38,656 bases of DNA from Mucilaginibacter sp. SG564 (GCF_013149275.1 NZ_JABGNA010000009.1:1-38656); one strand, 5' to 3'. Positions 23,530 through 33,159 are shown, numbered from the stretch's first letter. Notes: a model not told the origin generated them from the sequence alone. A program made the numbers and translations.

Positions 23530-23962
23530 TTATTCGCTTAGAGAGGGGTCTAGGTTAATAGGTATAGAGTACATACAGGGTACAGGTTTGCCATTACATT
23601 TACCTGGCTTCCACTTTAGGGTTGCGATATTTCTTAGTATTTGATTTCCAAGGAGGTGCTCATCGCCGGAAGAATCTCTTTTTACCCGCTGTCCATCTAT
23701 TTGGCCATCAGCCTCCACCACAAATACGATTATCGTCAAGCCGTAATAATTAGTGCTAGGTGGTAGCTTTAAATTCTTGGTGATCACCTCATTTATTTAT
23801 TTTAAGAAATCCATCTACCGGTTCGGGTGCTTCATCAACCTTTGTGTAAACAAATTTATGCAGAATAGAATCTTGTTTGCCTTCGCAGGTATTTTCGCTG
23901 TTTTGGGCGAAAGCATCAACAAAAGCAAAACATAACAAATAAAAGATAATGATACTTTTCAA
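23530..23962 (-). pseudogene. Frameshifted TonB-C-like exported protein gene
   Basis: The downstream part (23530-23787) encodes a TonB C-terminal-like domain: LTIIVFVVEADGQIDGQRV and IATLKWKPGKCNGKPVPCMY. The upstream part, from a TTG at 23962, encodes a signal peptide (KSIIIFYLLCFAFVDAFAQ) and a short linker and ends at TGA near 23788. The break lies in a (AAAT)3 run on the coding strand (plus positions 23791-23802). Removing one 4-base unit would join the two as LKINEVITKNLKLPPS in one frame of about 143 residues. It may be a pseudogene, a slipped-strand phase-variable gene or a sequencing error. No ATG start is available for the upstream part. Confidence 0.7.
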
Positions 23963-24027
23963 AAGCTAAAGTTTAAGGTTGAGACTAAAGATATGCTTTT
24001 TATAAATAGGCAGAAAAGACCAAAATC

Positions 24028-24057
24028 AAAGAAGGCCAGCTTTAGCCGGCCTTCTTT
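24028..24057. terminator. Bidirectional terminator
   Basis: AAAGAAGGCC (24028-24037) and GGCCTTCTTT (24048-24057) form a stem extended by GCT/GC-type pairs, with loop TTA. It lies beyond the 3' end of the leftward fabG and may also separate it from the TonB-C-like gene. Confidence 0.75.
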
Positions 24058-24069
24058 AAAAATATGTTT

Positions 24070-24149
24070 GTCATACTGAACGGAGTGAAGTATCTAATAG
24101 CCGGTTTGCATAGTTTGCTAACAGATCCTTCGCTGCCGCTCAGGATGAC
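24070..24149. repeat. REP-like inverted repeat (GTCATACTGAACGG type)
   Basis: Left arm 24070-24095 and right arm 24123-24149 are imperfect inverted repeats (GTCAT, CTGA, GAAG, ATCT with AGAT, CTTC, TCAG, ATGAC). A further dispersed palindromic family, downstream of fabG. Confidence 0.65.
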
Positions 24150-24197
24150 TTATCGCTGAGTATTTTTGATTTTTTACTTTTGAATTTTGACTTTCTA

Positions 24198-24941
24198 CTA
24201 AAGCATTCCGCCATCAACCGGGATCACCTGGCCAGTAATGTAGGTGGCCATGTCTGATGCCAGGAAAACGCAGGCGTTGGCCACATCTTCGGGCTGGCCG
24301 GCACGTTTCAATGGGATATCAGCTTCCCAGCCTTCAACCACCTTAGGGTCGAGCACGTCGGTCATTTCGGTTTTGATAAAGCCAGGCGCAACCACGTTGG
24401 TACGGATGTTACGTGAACCCAGCTCTTTAGCTACCGATTTTGAGAAACCGATGATGCCCGCTTTTGAAGCAGCATAATTAGCCTGCCCAGCATTGCCTTG
24501 TACACCTACTACCGAGCTCATGTTGATGAATACACCATTACGGTTTTTCATCATGATTTTGGAGGCTGCTTTGGTTACGTTGAATATTGATTTCAGGTTC
24601 ACGTCAAGCACTTCGTCCCAGTTCTCTTCAGTCATGCGCATCAGCAGGCCGTCTTTGGTGATGCCGGCGTTGTTAACCACTATATGCAGGGTGCCAAAAT
24701 CGGCAACAATATCATTGATGAGTTTTTCGGCTTCGTCAAATTTGGAAGCGTCAGAGCGGTAGCCTTTTACCTTGGTGCCAAAGCTTTGCAGTTCCTGCTC
24801 AAGGGCCTGCCCTTTTTCAACCGACGATAAATAGGTGAATGCCACATTGGCGCCTTGCTCGGCAAACTTCTCGGCTATTTTACGCCCTATACCTTTTGAC
24901 GCGCCGGTAATAAGCGCTATTTTTCCTTCTAATAATTTCAT
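24198..24941 (-). CDS. fabG: 3-oxoacyl-[acyl-carrier-protein] reductase
   Basis: NADPH-dependent reductase of type II fatty acid synthesis; it reduces 3-oxoacyl-ACP to 3-hydroxyacyl-ACP in the cytoplasm. Its 247 residues are typical. Visible: cofactor loop ITGASKGIGR (11-20), NNAG at 90-93, catalytic N115 in DVNLKS, S143 in NMSSVVG, Y156 and K160 in YAASK, and the C-terminal ITGQVIPVDGGML. The closest look-alikes are FabG rather than other short-chain dehydrogenases, from the segment VVAPGFIKTEMTDVL. No other fab gene is adjacent, so it is probably transcribed alone. Confidence 0.94.
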   Translation of the reverse strand: MKLLEGKIALITGASKGIGRKIAEKFAEQGANVAFTYLSSVEKGQALEQELQSFGTKVKGYRSDASKFDEAEKLINDIVADFGTLHIVVNNAGITKDGLLMRMTEENWDEVLDVNLKSIFNVTKAASKIMMKNRNGVFINMSSVVGVQGNAGQANYAASKAGIIGFSKSVAKELGSRNIRTNVVAPGFIKTEMTDVLDPKVVEGWEADIPLKRAGQPEDVANACVFLASDMATYITGQVIPVDGGML

Positions 24942-25003
24942 AAACTGACTATATGATTTCGGGCGGTGAAGTTAGTGGTTTTTTATTTTGGTTCATAGTT
25001 AGT

Positions 25004-25127
25004 AGTTGATGGTTCATAGATCATGGTTCATGGTCAATATTTTTTGTTTTGTAGACCATAGTTCATAGAGGTAATTTAAACCAGTTGAATAATAACATCT
25101 TTGGCTATGATCTATGAACCATTAACT
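25004..25127. repeat. Inverted repeat of ATGGTTCATAG-type sequence
   Basis: Left arm 25004-25026 (ATGGTTCATAGATCATGG) pairs with right arm 25105-25127 (CTATGATCTATGAACCAT) with two or three mismatches. The spacer also contains further GGTTCAT copies. It lies between fabG and purH. Confidence 0.7.
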
Positions 25128-25176
25128 ATAAACTGTTTTTCCTACAGAAAAACTTAATCAATTAACTAAATATCAC

Positions 25177-25184
25177 TACCTTTG
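25177..25184 (+). promoter_or_regulatory. purH: Candidate -7 box of purH
   Basis: TACCTTTG matches the Bacteroidota TAnnTTTG box exactly and ends 22 bases before the ATG at 25207. The -33 box (TTAA, 25154-25157) is poor. Confidence 0.55.
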
Positions 25185-25206
25185 CGGCTCAAAAAATTAC
25201 GTGTGC

Positions 25207-26733
25207 ATGAGCCAGTCTGTTCAAATAAAAAACGCTTTAATTTCTGTTTACTACAAAGATAATTTAGAGCCCATTATCCTGGAGTTAAACCGCCTTGGTG
25301 TCGAGATATATTCAACCGGCGGAACCGAAACTTTTATCCGTAACCTGGGTGTTAATGTAGTGCCTGTGGAGGACCTTACATCGTACCCATCTATCTTAGG
25401 CGGACGTGTTAAAACACTGCATCCCAAAGTGTTTGGTGGCATCTTGGCCCGAAGAAGTTTTGACGGAGATGAACAGCAACTGGCCCAATATGAAATTCCG
25501 GAGATCGACCTGGTAATTGTTGATCTTTACCCTTTTGAAGAAACCGTAAAATCTGGCGCAGCCCAGGAAGATGTGATCGAGAAGATTGATATCGGTGGTA
25601 TTTCCCTGATCCGTGCTGCTGCTAAAAATTTTAAAGATGTAGTGATCGTAGCATCTAAAAATGATTACGGCACGCTTGAAGAAATTCTGAAAACACAAGA
25701 CGGTGCAACCACGCTTGATCAGCGCCGGTCATTTGCACAAAAAGCATTCAATATATCATCACATTACGATAGTGCTATCTTCCAGTATTTTAACCAGGAA
25801 GAGCCGCTGCCGGTATTTAAACAAAGCATACACAGCAGCCAGGTTTTACGTTACGGCGAAAACCCGCACCAGGGTGGTGTATTTTATGGCGACCTGGATG
25901 CCATGTTCACCAAATTGCATGGCAAGGAGCTATCCTACAACAACCTGGTTGATGTGGATGCTGCTGTAGCCCTTATTGATGAGTTTACCGAGCCAACAGT
26001 GGCTATATTAAAACATACCAACGCTTGTGGTATCGCTTCCCGCTCTTCGATAAGAGAAGCCTGGATCGATGCGCTGGCCTGTGATCCGGTTTCGGCTTTC
26101 GGCGGTGTTATTATCGCTAACGATGAGATCGACGCGGATACTGCTACAGAGATTAGCAACATTTTCTACGAAGTACTGATAGCCCCGGCCTATACCGATG
26201 AAGCTGTACGGATATTGCAAAGCAAAAAGAACCGGATCATCCTGGTTCGTCAGCCGGTGGCCCTGCCAACCAAACAGTTCAAAACTTTGTTGAACGGTGT
26301 TATTGAGCAGGATAAAGACGCGGTTATTGAAGGCCCGGCCCAAATGACCCCGGTTACCAACAGAAAACCTACCGAGCATGAATTGCACGATCTGTTCTTT
26401 GCCAATAAAGTGGTAAAACATACCAAATCAAATACTATTGTGTTTGCCAAAAACGGTCAGCTGATGGCCAGCGGTGTTGGTCAAACCTCCAGGGTTGATT
26501 CTTTGAAACAGGCGGTTATCAAAGCCGAAAGTTTTGGGTTCGATCTGCATGGCGCGGTAATGGCATCTGATGCGTTTTTCCCGTTCCCGGATTGCGCCGA
26601 GCTGGCTGCAGAAGCCGGAATAACTGCTATATTGCAACCCGGTGGATCAATAAATGACAAGCTTTCTGTTGAAATGTGTAATGAAAAAAACATTTCGATG
26701 GTGACTACCGGCGTTCGTCATTTTAAACACTAA
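25207..26733 (+). CDS. purH: Bifunctional AICAR formyltransferase / IMP cyclohydrolase
   Basis: Catalyses the last two steps of de novo IMP synthesis. I start at ATG 25207 (SQSVQIKNALISV), giving 508 residues; a GTG two codons earlier is possible. The N-terminal cyclohydrolase (MGS-like) domain shows YSTGGT and GGRVKTLHPK at about residues 65-74 and IDLVIVDLYPFE. The C-terminal transformylase domain shows RYGENPHQ with Y216, K269-H270 in ILKHTNACG, SAFGGVI and a C-terminal ITAILQPGGSINDK. All key motifs are intact. It is separated from mreB by 214 bases. Confidence 0.98.
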   Translation: MSQSVQIKNALISVYYKDNLEPIILELNRLGVEIYSTGGTETFIRNLGVNVVPVEDLTSYPSILGGRVKTLHPKVFGGILARRSFDGDEQQLAQYEIPEIDLVIVDLYPFEETVKSGAAQEDVIEKIDIGGISLIRAAAKNFKDVVIVASKNDYGTLEEILKTQDGATTLDQRRSFAQKAFNISSHYDSAIFQYFNQEEPLPVFKQSIHSSQVLRYGENPHQGGVFYGDLDAMFTKLHGKELSYNNLVDVDAAVALIDEFTEPTVAILKHTNACGIASRSSIREAWIDALACDPVSAFGGVIIANDEIDADTATEISNIFYEVLIAPAYTDEAVRILQSKKNRIILVRQPVALPTKQFKTLLNGVIEQDKDAVIEGPAQMTPVTNRKPTEHELHDLFFANKVVKHTKSNTIVFAKNGQLMASGVGQTSRVDSLKQAVIKAESFGFDLHGAVMASDAFFPFPDCAELAAEAGITAILQPGGSINDKLSVEMCNEKNISMVTTGVRHFKH

Positions 26734-26947
26734 AATTTTAAATTAAACGGGCTTATTGGGTTTGATGAAGTGTGGAAGATTGGAAATGGGAAAGGATTTT
26801 GAGATCCCGAAAGCCCGATTAACATAATTTAACATAACCGACCTGTCCAAACAATAAATATGAAATTTATACGCTCTTAATTGCAACTATGTGATTTTTT
26901 TAAGCGTATTTTTATAAACTTTACAGATTATTTGAAAGAAGCAACAG

Positions 26948-27970
26948 ATGGGTTTATTTAACTTTTTTACACAAGAAATAGCTATCGATTTGGGTACCGC
27001 GAATACCCTCATTATACATAACGACAAAGTTGTTGTTGACGAACCTTCTATCGTGGCGTTCGACAGAACAACCAATAAAGTAATTGCCATTGGCAGGCAG
27101 GCCATGCAAATGGAAGGTAAAACACATGATAACATCCGCACGGTGCGCCCGCTGAAGGATGGTGTAATTGCCGACTTTAACGCAGCCGAACACATGATAC
27201 GGGGTATGATCAAAATGATCAACCAGGGCAAAGGCTGGTTTTTTCCTTCACTGCGTATGGTGATCTGTATTCCATCGGGTATTACTGAGGTAGAGAAACG
27301 TGCCGTGCGCGACTCGGCCGAGATTGCCGGTGCCAAAGAGGTTTACCTGATACATGAGCCTATGGCTGCCGCCGTGGGTATCGGTATCGACGTGGAAGAG
27401 CCTATGGGCAACATGATCATTGATATTGGTGGTGGTACTACCGAGATCGCGGTTATCGCTTTATCCGGTATTGTTTGTGATCAGTCTATCCGCGTAGCAG
27501 GCGATAACTTTGACTCAGATATTGTACAATACATCCGCCGTCAGCATAATATCATGATAGGTGACCGTACCGCCGAGAAGATCAAAATAGAAGTTGGTGC
27601 CGCGTTGCCGGAACTGGCCGATCCGCCAAGTGATTTTGCTGTTCAGGGCCGCGACCTGATGACCGGTGTTCCAAAGCAGATCATGGTATCCTATACCGAG
27701 ATTGCGCACTGTTTGGATAAATCTATCTCTAAAATAGAGGAAGCTATATTGAAGGCATTGGAAATTACCCCGCCAGAACTATCGGCCGATATTTATCAAA
27801 CCGGTATTTATTTAACAGGTGGTGGTGCTTTATTGCGTGGTTTAGATAAGCGTGTGGCAGCCAAAACAAAACTACCGGTTCACGTTGCCGAAGATCCGCT
27901 GCGTGCCGTAGTACGCGGAACCGGAACCGCTCTTAAAAACATAGGAAACTTTAAATTTTTAATGCAATAG
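26948..27970 (+). CDS. mreB: Rod shape-determining protein MreB
   Basis: Bacterial actin homologue that forms membrane-bound filaments and guides lateral wall synthesis. It has 340 residues, the typical length. The N-terminal short amphipathic stretch GLFNFFTQ precedes phosphate loop 1 DLGTANT (14-20); phosphate loop 2 DIGGGTTEIAVI begins at residue 159, and adenosine-loop parts ITGGGALLRGLD-type (here YLTGGGALLRGLDK) are near the C-terminus. It is first gene of the block mreB-mreC-mreD-mrdA-rodA; 115 bases with a repeat separate it from mreC. Confidence 0.97.
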   Translation: MGLFNFFTQEIAIDLGTANTLIIHNDKVVVDEPSIVAFDRTTNKVIAIGRQAMQMEGKTHDNIRTVRPLKDGVIADFNAAEHMIRGMIKMINQGKGWFFPSLRMVICIPSGITEVEKRAVRDSAEIAGAKEVYLIHEPMAAAVGIGIDVEEPMGNMIIDIGGGTTEIAVIALSGIVCDQSIRVAGDNFDSDIVQYIRRQHNIMIGDRTAEKIKIEVGAALPELADPPSDFAVQGRDLMTGVPKQIMVSYTEIAHCLDKSISKIEEAILKALEITPPELSADIYQTGIYLTGGGALLRGLDKRVAAKTKLPVHVAEDPLRAVVRGTGTALKNIGNFKFLMQ

Positions 27971-27977
27971 TCTATAA

Positions 27978-28077
27978 TTAGTGGGTTAGTGAATTAGTGA
28001 GTTAGTGAATGAAAAGTATAAAGCCTCATCATTCAAACAAATACTCAGTAATTCACTAATTCACTAATTCAATAATT
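27978..28077. repeat. TTAGTGAA-type inverted and tandem repeats
   Basis: Tandem TTAGTGAA/TTAGTGAG units (27978-28010) face their reverse complements TTCACTAA (28047-28077), so the mreB-mreC gap can fold into a long imperfect hairpin. It may reduce read-through from mreB into mreC or set relative levels; that is inference. Confidence 0.7.
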
Positions 28078-28085
28078 ATAAAACG

Positions 28086-28919
28086 ATGCGTAACCTCTTG
28101 ATTTTTATCACTAAGTATAACGCGTTTTTTCTATTCCTGATTTTTGAGATAAGCTCGTTGCTTATTTATGTAAAATATAACTCTTTTCAGAAAGCCACCT
28201 TCATCAATTCAACCAATAAAGTTACTGGTACATTATACACCCAGGTTAGCCAGTTTTATGGGTATTTATCGTTAAAAGAGGTAAATGACAGCCTTGCCCG
28301 CGAAAACGCCCAGTTGCGGGGGATGCTTAAATCGGCATTGTATGTTGATACGGTTGAAAAACATAAAGTGGTTGATACCAGCTACAAACAGCAATATACT
28401 TATATTGTAGCCAGGGTGGTTAATAACTCCACCAACAAGCGCAGCAACTATATTACCATTAACCGCGGGAGCAAAGAGGGGATAACCAAAGACATGGGTG
28501 TTATTTGCGGATCTGGCGTAGTGGGAATGGTGGTAGATGTGTCGGAGCATTTGGCTATAGTACAATCGGTATTGAATAAAAATACCCGCTTTAGCGCCAT
28601 GCTGGCTAATAACAAGGAGATCGGTTCATTTATATGGGGTGCTGATCTTGATCCTAAAAAGGGATTGTTAACAGATATCCAGAACGATGCACAACCGAAA
28701 TTAGGCGAACAGGTTGTTACCTCGGGTTATTCACTTTTTCCTACCGGTATTCCGTTTGGTAAAATAAGCAACTTGCACGCCAAGGGTGGCGGACTATTGC
28801 TTAATGTGGATGTAACCCTTGCGGTTGATTTTAGTAAACTGGAATATGTTTACGTGGTAAATAATAAATTTGCACAGGAGCAAACGGGACTGGAGGCCGG
28901 ACAGAAGAAAAATGAGTAG
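28086..28919 (+). CDS. mreC: Rod shape-determining protein MreC
   Basis: Bitopic inner-membrane protein that binds and activates PBP2 in the elongasome. It has 277 residues: one transmembrane helix (about 10-27, AFFLFLIFEISSLLIYV), a coiled coil (about 58-80, YLSLKEVNDSLARENAQLRG), then the double beta-barrel periplasmic domain with RVVNNSTNKRSNYITINRGS, DMGVICGSGVVGMVVDVS and DPKKGLLTDIQ. The C-terminal end overlaps the mreD start by 8 bases, a sign of translational coupling. Confidence 0.95.
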   Translation: MRNLLIFITKYNAFFLFLIFEISSLLIYVKYNSFQKATFINSTNKVTGTLYTQVSQFYGYLSLKEVNDSLARENAQLRGMLKSALYVDTVEKHKVVDTSYKQQYTYIVARVVNNSTNKRSNYITINRGSKEGITKDMGVICGSGVVGMVVDVSEHLAIVQSVLNKNTRFSAMLANNKEIGSFIWGADLDPKKGLLTDIQNDAQPKLGEQVVTSGYSLFPTGIPFGKISNLHAKGGGLLLNVDVTLAVDFSKLEYVYVVNNKFAQEQTGLEAGQKKNE

Positions 28920-29430
28920 AGCTATTTTAGTCAATGTCATACGGTTTCTGATACTGGTTTTTATGCAGGTTTTTCTGCTCAAGAATATTACCTTTTACAA
29001 CCTGTCAACCCCATACCTGTACATTCTGTTTATTTTGCTGCTTCCATTTGAGGTACCAAATATATTGCTGTTCGTACTTTCGTTTTTATTAGGATTAACC
29101 ATCGATGCTTTTTACGACACCCCCGGTCTGCATGCAGCCGCGTGTGTGGTGCTGGCTTTGGTTCGTATCCTGTTTATCAGTATCACGGTACAAAAAGATG
29201 GATTTGATAATGAACCCGAGCCCACATTGAGTATTATGGGGTTTCGGTGGTTTTTTACTTATGCCCTCGTGCTCACTCTTTTTCATCATTTTTTTCTGCT
29301 GAATTTAGAGGTATTTAGTTTTTCTGAAATCCAATATACACTAAGCCGTGTTGTATTGAGTTCAATATTTACTGTATTTTTAATGCTTATTTCAGGACTG
29401 CTATTTTTCAGAAAGAAAGAACGTAAATGA
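28912..29430 (+). CDS. mreD: Rod shape-determining protein MreD
   Basis: Integral membrane component of the elongasome. I start at ATG 28912 (SRAILVNVIRFLILVFMQV), giving 172 residues; a frame start at 28870 would overlap mreC by 50 bases with a charged, unlikely N-terminus. Five or six hydrophobic helices, including YLYILFILLLPFEVPNILL and GLTIDAFYDTPG, match the MreD family. It overlaps mreC by 8 bases and the following mrdA by 4 bases (ATGA), so translation is coupled across the block. Confidence 0.9.
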   Translation: MSRAILVNVIRFLILVFMQVFLLKNITFYNLSTPYLYILFILLLPFEVPNILLFVLSFLLGLTIDAFYDTPGLHAAACVVLALVRILFISITVQKDGFDNEPEPTLSIMGFRWFFTYALVLTLFHHFFLLNLEVFSFSEIQYTLSRVVLSSIFTVFLMLISGLLFFRKKERK

Positions 29431-31439
29431 ATAAGTTTTTTGAGCGTCGATACGTTATAACGGGTATTTTTCTGGTAATTATGATCACTCTTTTGGGGAG
29501 GCTTTACTATATCCAAATAGTTGATGACCGTTATACCTTATATGCCAACAGTAACGTACGGCGTATACAGATCCAGTATCCATCGCGCGGTCCTATACTT
29601 GATCGTAATGGTAAAATACTGGTCCAAAATGTGCCAATTTATGATATTACCGTTAATCCTAAAGAAGTAAAGCCTTTTGATACCCTGGAGTTTTGTAAAT
29701 TGATAGGTATTGATAAAGAAGGTTTCGATAAACGTTTACTCAAAGCCATTAAATATTCCCCCAATAAAGAATCGATATTTGAAAAGCAGCTTCCTTTTGA
29801 ACTGTACGCTTCGTTTCAGGAAAAGTTAACCGAATTTCCGGGCTTTTATGTGCAGCCGCGTACGGTAAGAACCTATCCCGACTCAACCGCCGCTCAGTTT
29901 TTAGGTTTTATTGGCGAGGTGCAGGATCGTGATATTATGCGCTCCAATGGTTATTATCGTCCAGGCGACTACATTGGTGTTACCGGTGTGGAAAAATCCT
30001 ATGAGCAGATTTTGCGGGGACAGCGTGGCGTAAAAATACAAATGGTTGATTCTCGGGGCATTCCCAAAGGTTCTTTTGCTAATGGAGCCTTCGATACTTT
30101 GGCCCGTCCCGGCGAACGGCTTACTTCATCATTGGATATCAACCTGCAAAAGCTGGGCGAAAAGCTGATGAAAAATAAACTGGGTAGTATTGTAGCAATT
30201 GAACCCTCAAGTGGCGAAATATTGTGTTATGTAAGTAGTCCTACCTATGATCCCAACCTGATGGTTGGCCGGGAGCGTGGTAATAATGCATCTAAGTTAT
30301 ACAATGATCCTTACAATCCGTTTTTTATCCGACCTATACAGGCTTATTATCCTCCTGGATCGTCATTTAAGCCTTTGAGCGCGCTTATTGCCATACAGGA
30401 GGGGGTAATTACCCCCGAAACTATGTATTACTGCCCCGGGTATTATATAGCGGGTAACAGAAGGATACCTTGTTTTCATGGCGAGGTACATGGGGCGGTT
30501 AATTTAAGTAAAGCCGTAGCAGAGTCATGTAATGGCTACTTTGATATGGTTTTTGAGAAGTTGATAAACCGTAATGGCGCCAAAAAGACTGATACATCAT
30601 TTAACTATTGGCGAGGTAATGTAGCCAAATTTGGTTTAGGTACAAAATTAGGCCTCGATATGCCAAACGAAGGCCGGGGAAACCTGCCCAGAGCATCGTA
30701 TTATGATAAAGTATATCACAAAGGCGGCTGGCGTTCAAGTACGGTTATTTCATTAGGCATAGGGCAGGGCGAGTTATTAGCCACTCCCTTACAGTTAGCC
30801 AATATCGAAGCTACTATAGCCAATCGTGGTTTTTATTATAAGCCACATTTGATAAAAGCTATTGGTGATAAGCAGGTGATCAAACACGAATACAATGTGA
30901 AGAATTATGTAGGTGTAGATTCACAGTATTTTAAACCGGTTATTGATGGTATGGAAAGTGTGGTTGATTACGGAACGGCCAAAGGGGCAAAAATACCTGG
31001 TATCATCATGTGCGGAAAAACCGGTACGGCTCAAAATAGAACCGGTAAGGATAATTCCGTATTTGTGGCTTTTGCTCCACGGGATAACCCTAAAATAGCT
31101 ATAGCCGTAGTGGTTGAAAATGCCGGGCAGGGTGGTACATGGGCAGCACCTATTGCCAGTTTTATTGTGGAACAATATTTAAAAAAGTCAATATCGCAAC
31201 GGCCTTCGGGTATTACGCCTGATTATTATATCAATGCCAACTTGTTGCCCGATCTGAATATCTATTTGCCCGAAAGATTAAAAGAACGCAGAAGGGATAG
31301 TATCCGGAGTGTAAGGGCCGACTCGATCAGGAAGGTTAAAGCAGATTCGATAAAAAAAGCGGCTCAGCTTAAAACAGCTAACAATAATAAACAAAGTGGT
31401 TTAAGCGCCCTTTTAGCAGCTAGGAGGGCTGGTAAATAA
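29427..31439 (+). CDS. mrdA: Penicillin-binding protein 2, elongation transpeptidase
   Basis: Class B PBP that crosslinks peptidoglycan during cell elongation together with RodA. It has 670 residues: short cytoplasmic start, one transmembrane helix (about 11-27, VITGIFLVIMITLLGRLYY), the pedestal/dimerisation domain with SRGPILDRNGKILVQNVP and GVTGVEKSYEQILRGQRG, then the transpeptidase domain with SxxK at S312-K315 (PGSSFKP), SxN at S367-N369 (ESCNG) and KTG at 531-533. The last 60 residues are a basic Arg/Lys/Ser-rich tail with repeated RRDSIRSVRADSIRK-type units, typical for Bacteroidota PBP2. It overlaps mreD by 4 bases; rodA starts right after it. Confidence 0.96.
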   Translation: MNKFFERRYVITGIFLVIMITLLGRLYYIQIVDDRYTLYANSNVRRIQIQYPSRGPILDRNGKILVQNVPIYDITVNPKEVKPFDTLEFCKLIGIDKEGFDKRLLKAIKYSPNKESIFEKQLPFELYASFQEKLTEFPGFYVQPRTVRTYPDSTAAQFLGFIGEVQDRDIMRSNGYYRPGDYIGVTGVEKSYEQILRGQRGVKIQMVDSRGIPKGSFANGAFDTLARPGERLTSSLDINLQKLGEKLMKNKLGSIVAIEPSSGEILCYVSSPTYDPNLMVGRERGNNASKLYNDPYNPFFIRPIQAYYPPGSSFKPLSALIAIQEGVITPETMYYCPGYYIAGNRRIPCFHGEVHGAVNLSKAVAESCNGYFDMVFEKLINRNGAKKTDTSFNYWRGNVAKFGLGTKLGLDMPNEGRGNLPRASYYDKVYHKGGWRSSTVISLGIGQGELLATPLQLANIEATIANRGFYYKPHLIKAIGDKQVIKHEYNVKNYVGVDSQYFKPVIDGMESVVDYGTAKGAKIPGIIMCGKTGTAQNRTGKDNSVFVAFAPRDNPKIAIAVVVENAGQGGTWAAPIASFIVEQYLKKSISQRPSGITPDYYINANLLPDLNIYLPERLKERRRDSIRSVRADSIRKVKADSIKKAAQLKTANNNKQSGLSALLAARRAGK

Positions 31440-31440
31440 T

Positions 31441-32709
31441 ATGAGTGTGAATAACCAGCGCAGCTTTTTTTTCAATGTAGATTGGCTAACCGTACTGTTA
31501 TACCTGGCCCTGTGTACCATTGGCTGGTTTAATATTCATGCCGCTGTATTTGATGAAAAGCACCCGAGTATTATTGATGCGTCAACCAATTATGGTAAGC
31601 AGTTCATTTATATCAACGTATCCATTGTGGTGGCTATTGTTATATTATTGCTGGAGAGCAGGTTTTTAACCGCGCTGGCACCCGCATTTTATGGCATAAC
31701 GGTGCTGCTGTTAATACTCGTACTGGTAATAGGGCGAAACGTTGGCGGTAACCAGGCCTGGATAAATATGGGAGGAGGGTTTAGGCTGCAACCCTCGGAG
31801 TTTGCCAAATTTTCCACATGTTTGCTATTGGCCCGTTATCTGAGCTCGGTTAATATTAAAGTTACTGAACTCAGATCATTCCTGATAGCAGCAGCTATTA
31901 TTGGTTTCCCGATGTTGCTGATTATGCTGCAGCCAGATACCGGATCAACCCTGGTTTTTTGTTCGTTGATATTTGTGCTTTATCGCGAGGGTTTATCCCC
32001 ATATTTTTTAGTGGTTAGCGGTTTACTCATTACGCTTTTTGTGGTTACCCTTTTGTATAATCCACTGTATGTTATTCTGGTATTGGTGTTATTAACCGCG
32101 CTGATCATATTTTTATTCAAACGGCAGCGTAAGCTTATTTTTACCATGCTGGTAGGATTGGCTATATGTGTGGCTTTTATTTTTAGTGTTAAATTTATTT
32201 ACTCCCACGTTTTAAAGCCTCACCAAACCGAACGTATCAATATATTATTGGGCATTACTACCGATTTAAAGGGTAAAGGCTATAACGTAAATCAGTCAAA
32301 AATAGCCATCGGATCGGGCAAGCTATGGGGCAAAGGTTATTTGCACGGCACGCAAACCAAATACTCCTTTGTACCAGAGCAAAGCACCGACTTTATTTTT
32401 TGCACCATAGGCGAAGAATGGGGTTTTGCAGGGTCTGTTGTTGTGCTTGGACTGTATCTGTTTTTAATATTACGGGTAATTTACCTGGCCGAAAGGCAAC
32501 GATCCCCTTTTTCCCGGATATACGGATATGGGGTGGCGTCGGTATTGTTTTTTCACGTGGTTATCAATATTGGCATGACCATTGGTGTGGTACCGGTAAT
32601 TGGCATACCCCTGCCATTTATCAGTTATGGCGGTTCTTCCTTACTTAGTTTTACCATCCTGCTCTTCATCCTTGTTAAGCTCGATTCCAACCGAATGGGG
32701 ATCGTTTAA
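31441..32709 (+). CDS. rodA: Rod shape-determining protein RodA (SEDS glycosyltransferase)
   Basis: Membrane glycosyltransferase that polymerises glycan strands from lipid II with PBP2. It has 422 residues and about ten helices. Family marks: INMGGGFRLQPSEFAKF, IMLQPDTGSTLVFC with the conserved Asp, GITTDLKGKGYNVNQSKIAIGSG, EQSTDFIFCTIGEEWGF and the C-terminal GIPLPFISYGGSSLLSF. Start codon one base after the mrdA stop codon. It ends the elongation block; a gap of 540 bases follows before the peptide array. Confidence 0.96.
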   Translation: MSVNNQRSFFFNVDWLTVLLYLALCTIGWFNIHAAVFDEKHPSIIDASTNYGKQFIYINVSIVVAIVILLLESRFLTALAPAFYGITVLLLILVLVIGRNVGGNQAWINMGGGFRLQPSEFAKFSTCLLLARYLSSVNIKVTELRSFLIAAAIIGFPMLLIMLQPDTGSTLVFCSLIFVLYREGLSPYFLVVSGLLITLFVVTLLYNPLYVILVLVLLTALIIFLFKRQRKLIFTMLVGLAICVAFIFSVKFIYSHVLKPHQTERINILLGITTDLKGKGYNVNQSKIAIGSGKLWGKGYLHGTQTKYSFVPEQSTDFIFCTIGEEWGFAGSVVVLGLYLFLILRVIYLAERQRSPFSRIYGYGVASVLFFHVVINIGMTIGVVPVIGIPLPFISYGGSSLLSFTILLFILVKLDSNRMGIV

Positions 32710-33159
32710 TTTACCCGGAAGCTGCGGTGTCAAAGTGCTGATTATGCAGGGCTTATAATTTGGTTTATTAAAACATTGTTATACTAATATTAATTTATTT
32801 AATATTGATATGTTAAATATTAGTTGCTGAATGGTTAAATATTTAAAATCATAATAGGCAAATTATTTATCTTTTAATTAAATAGTTGAGTTAGTAACAA
32901 TTGTGTTAATTATAGATTACTTTTCTTAAGAATTCATTACTTAGCCTGTATTTTGACTTTTATTTATTAAATAGCCCCCCGAAATCGGTACTGGAACTCT
33001 TGCAGAGTAAAATGAATGAATTGAATATGAATTCGTAAAAGTGTGTTTTTGGTCTAAAAAGAAGGTTTTTATTGTGTTTTATCCGGTTTTTAGGCCTTTT
33101 TTTCTTTCTGAAGCCGCACCGGCAACCGATGGTACATTCATGTATTTATTGTTATATAT

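Noticed and set aside
26744..26820. Possible terminator of purH from CGGGCTT and AAGCCCG
   Set aside because: The arms are short and about 56 bases apart, with no T-run after the second arm, so the support is too weak to list.
32994..33010. GCAGAGTAAAA near 33002, similar to the tail of the peptide leader element
   Set aside because: It lacks the GGC...GCC stem and the ATCC loop, and no peptide gene follows; taken as chance or a decayed copy.
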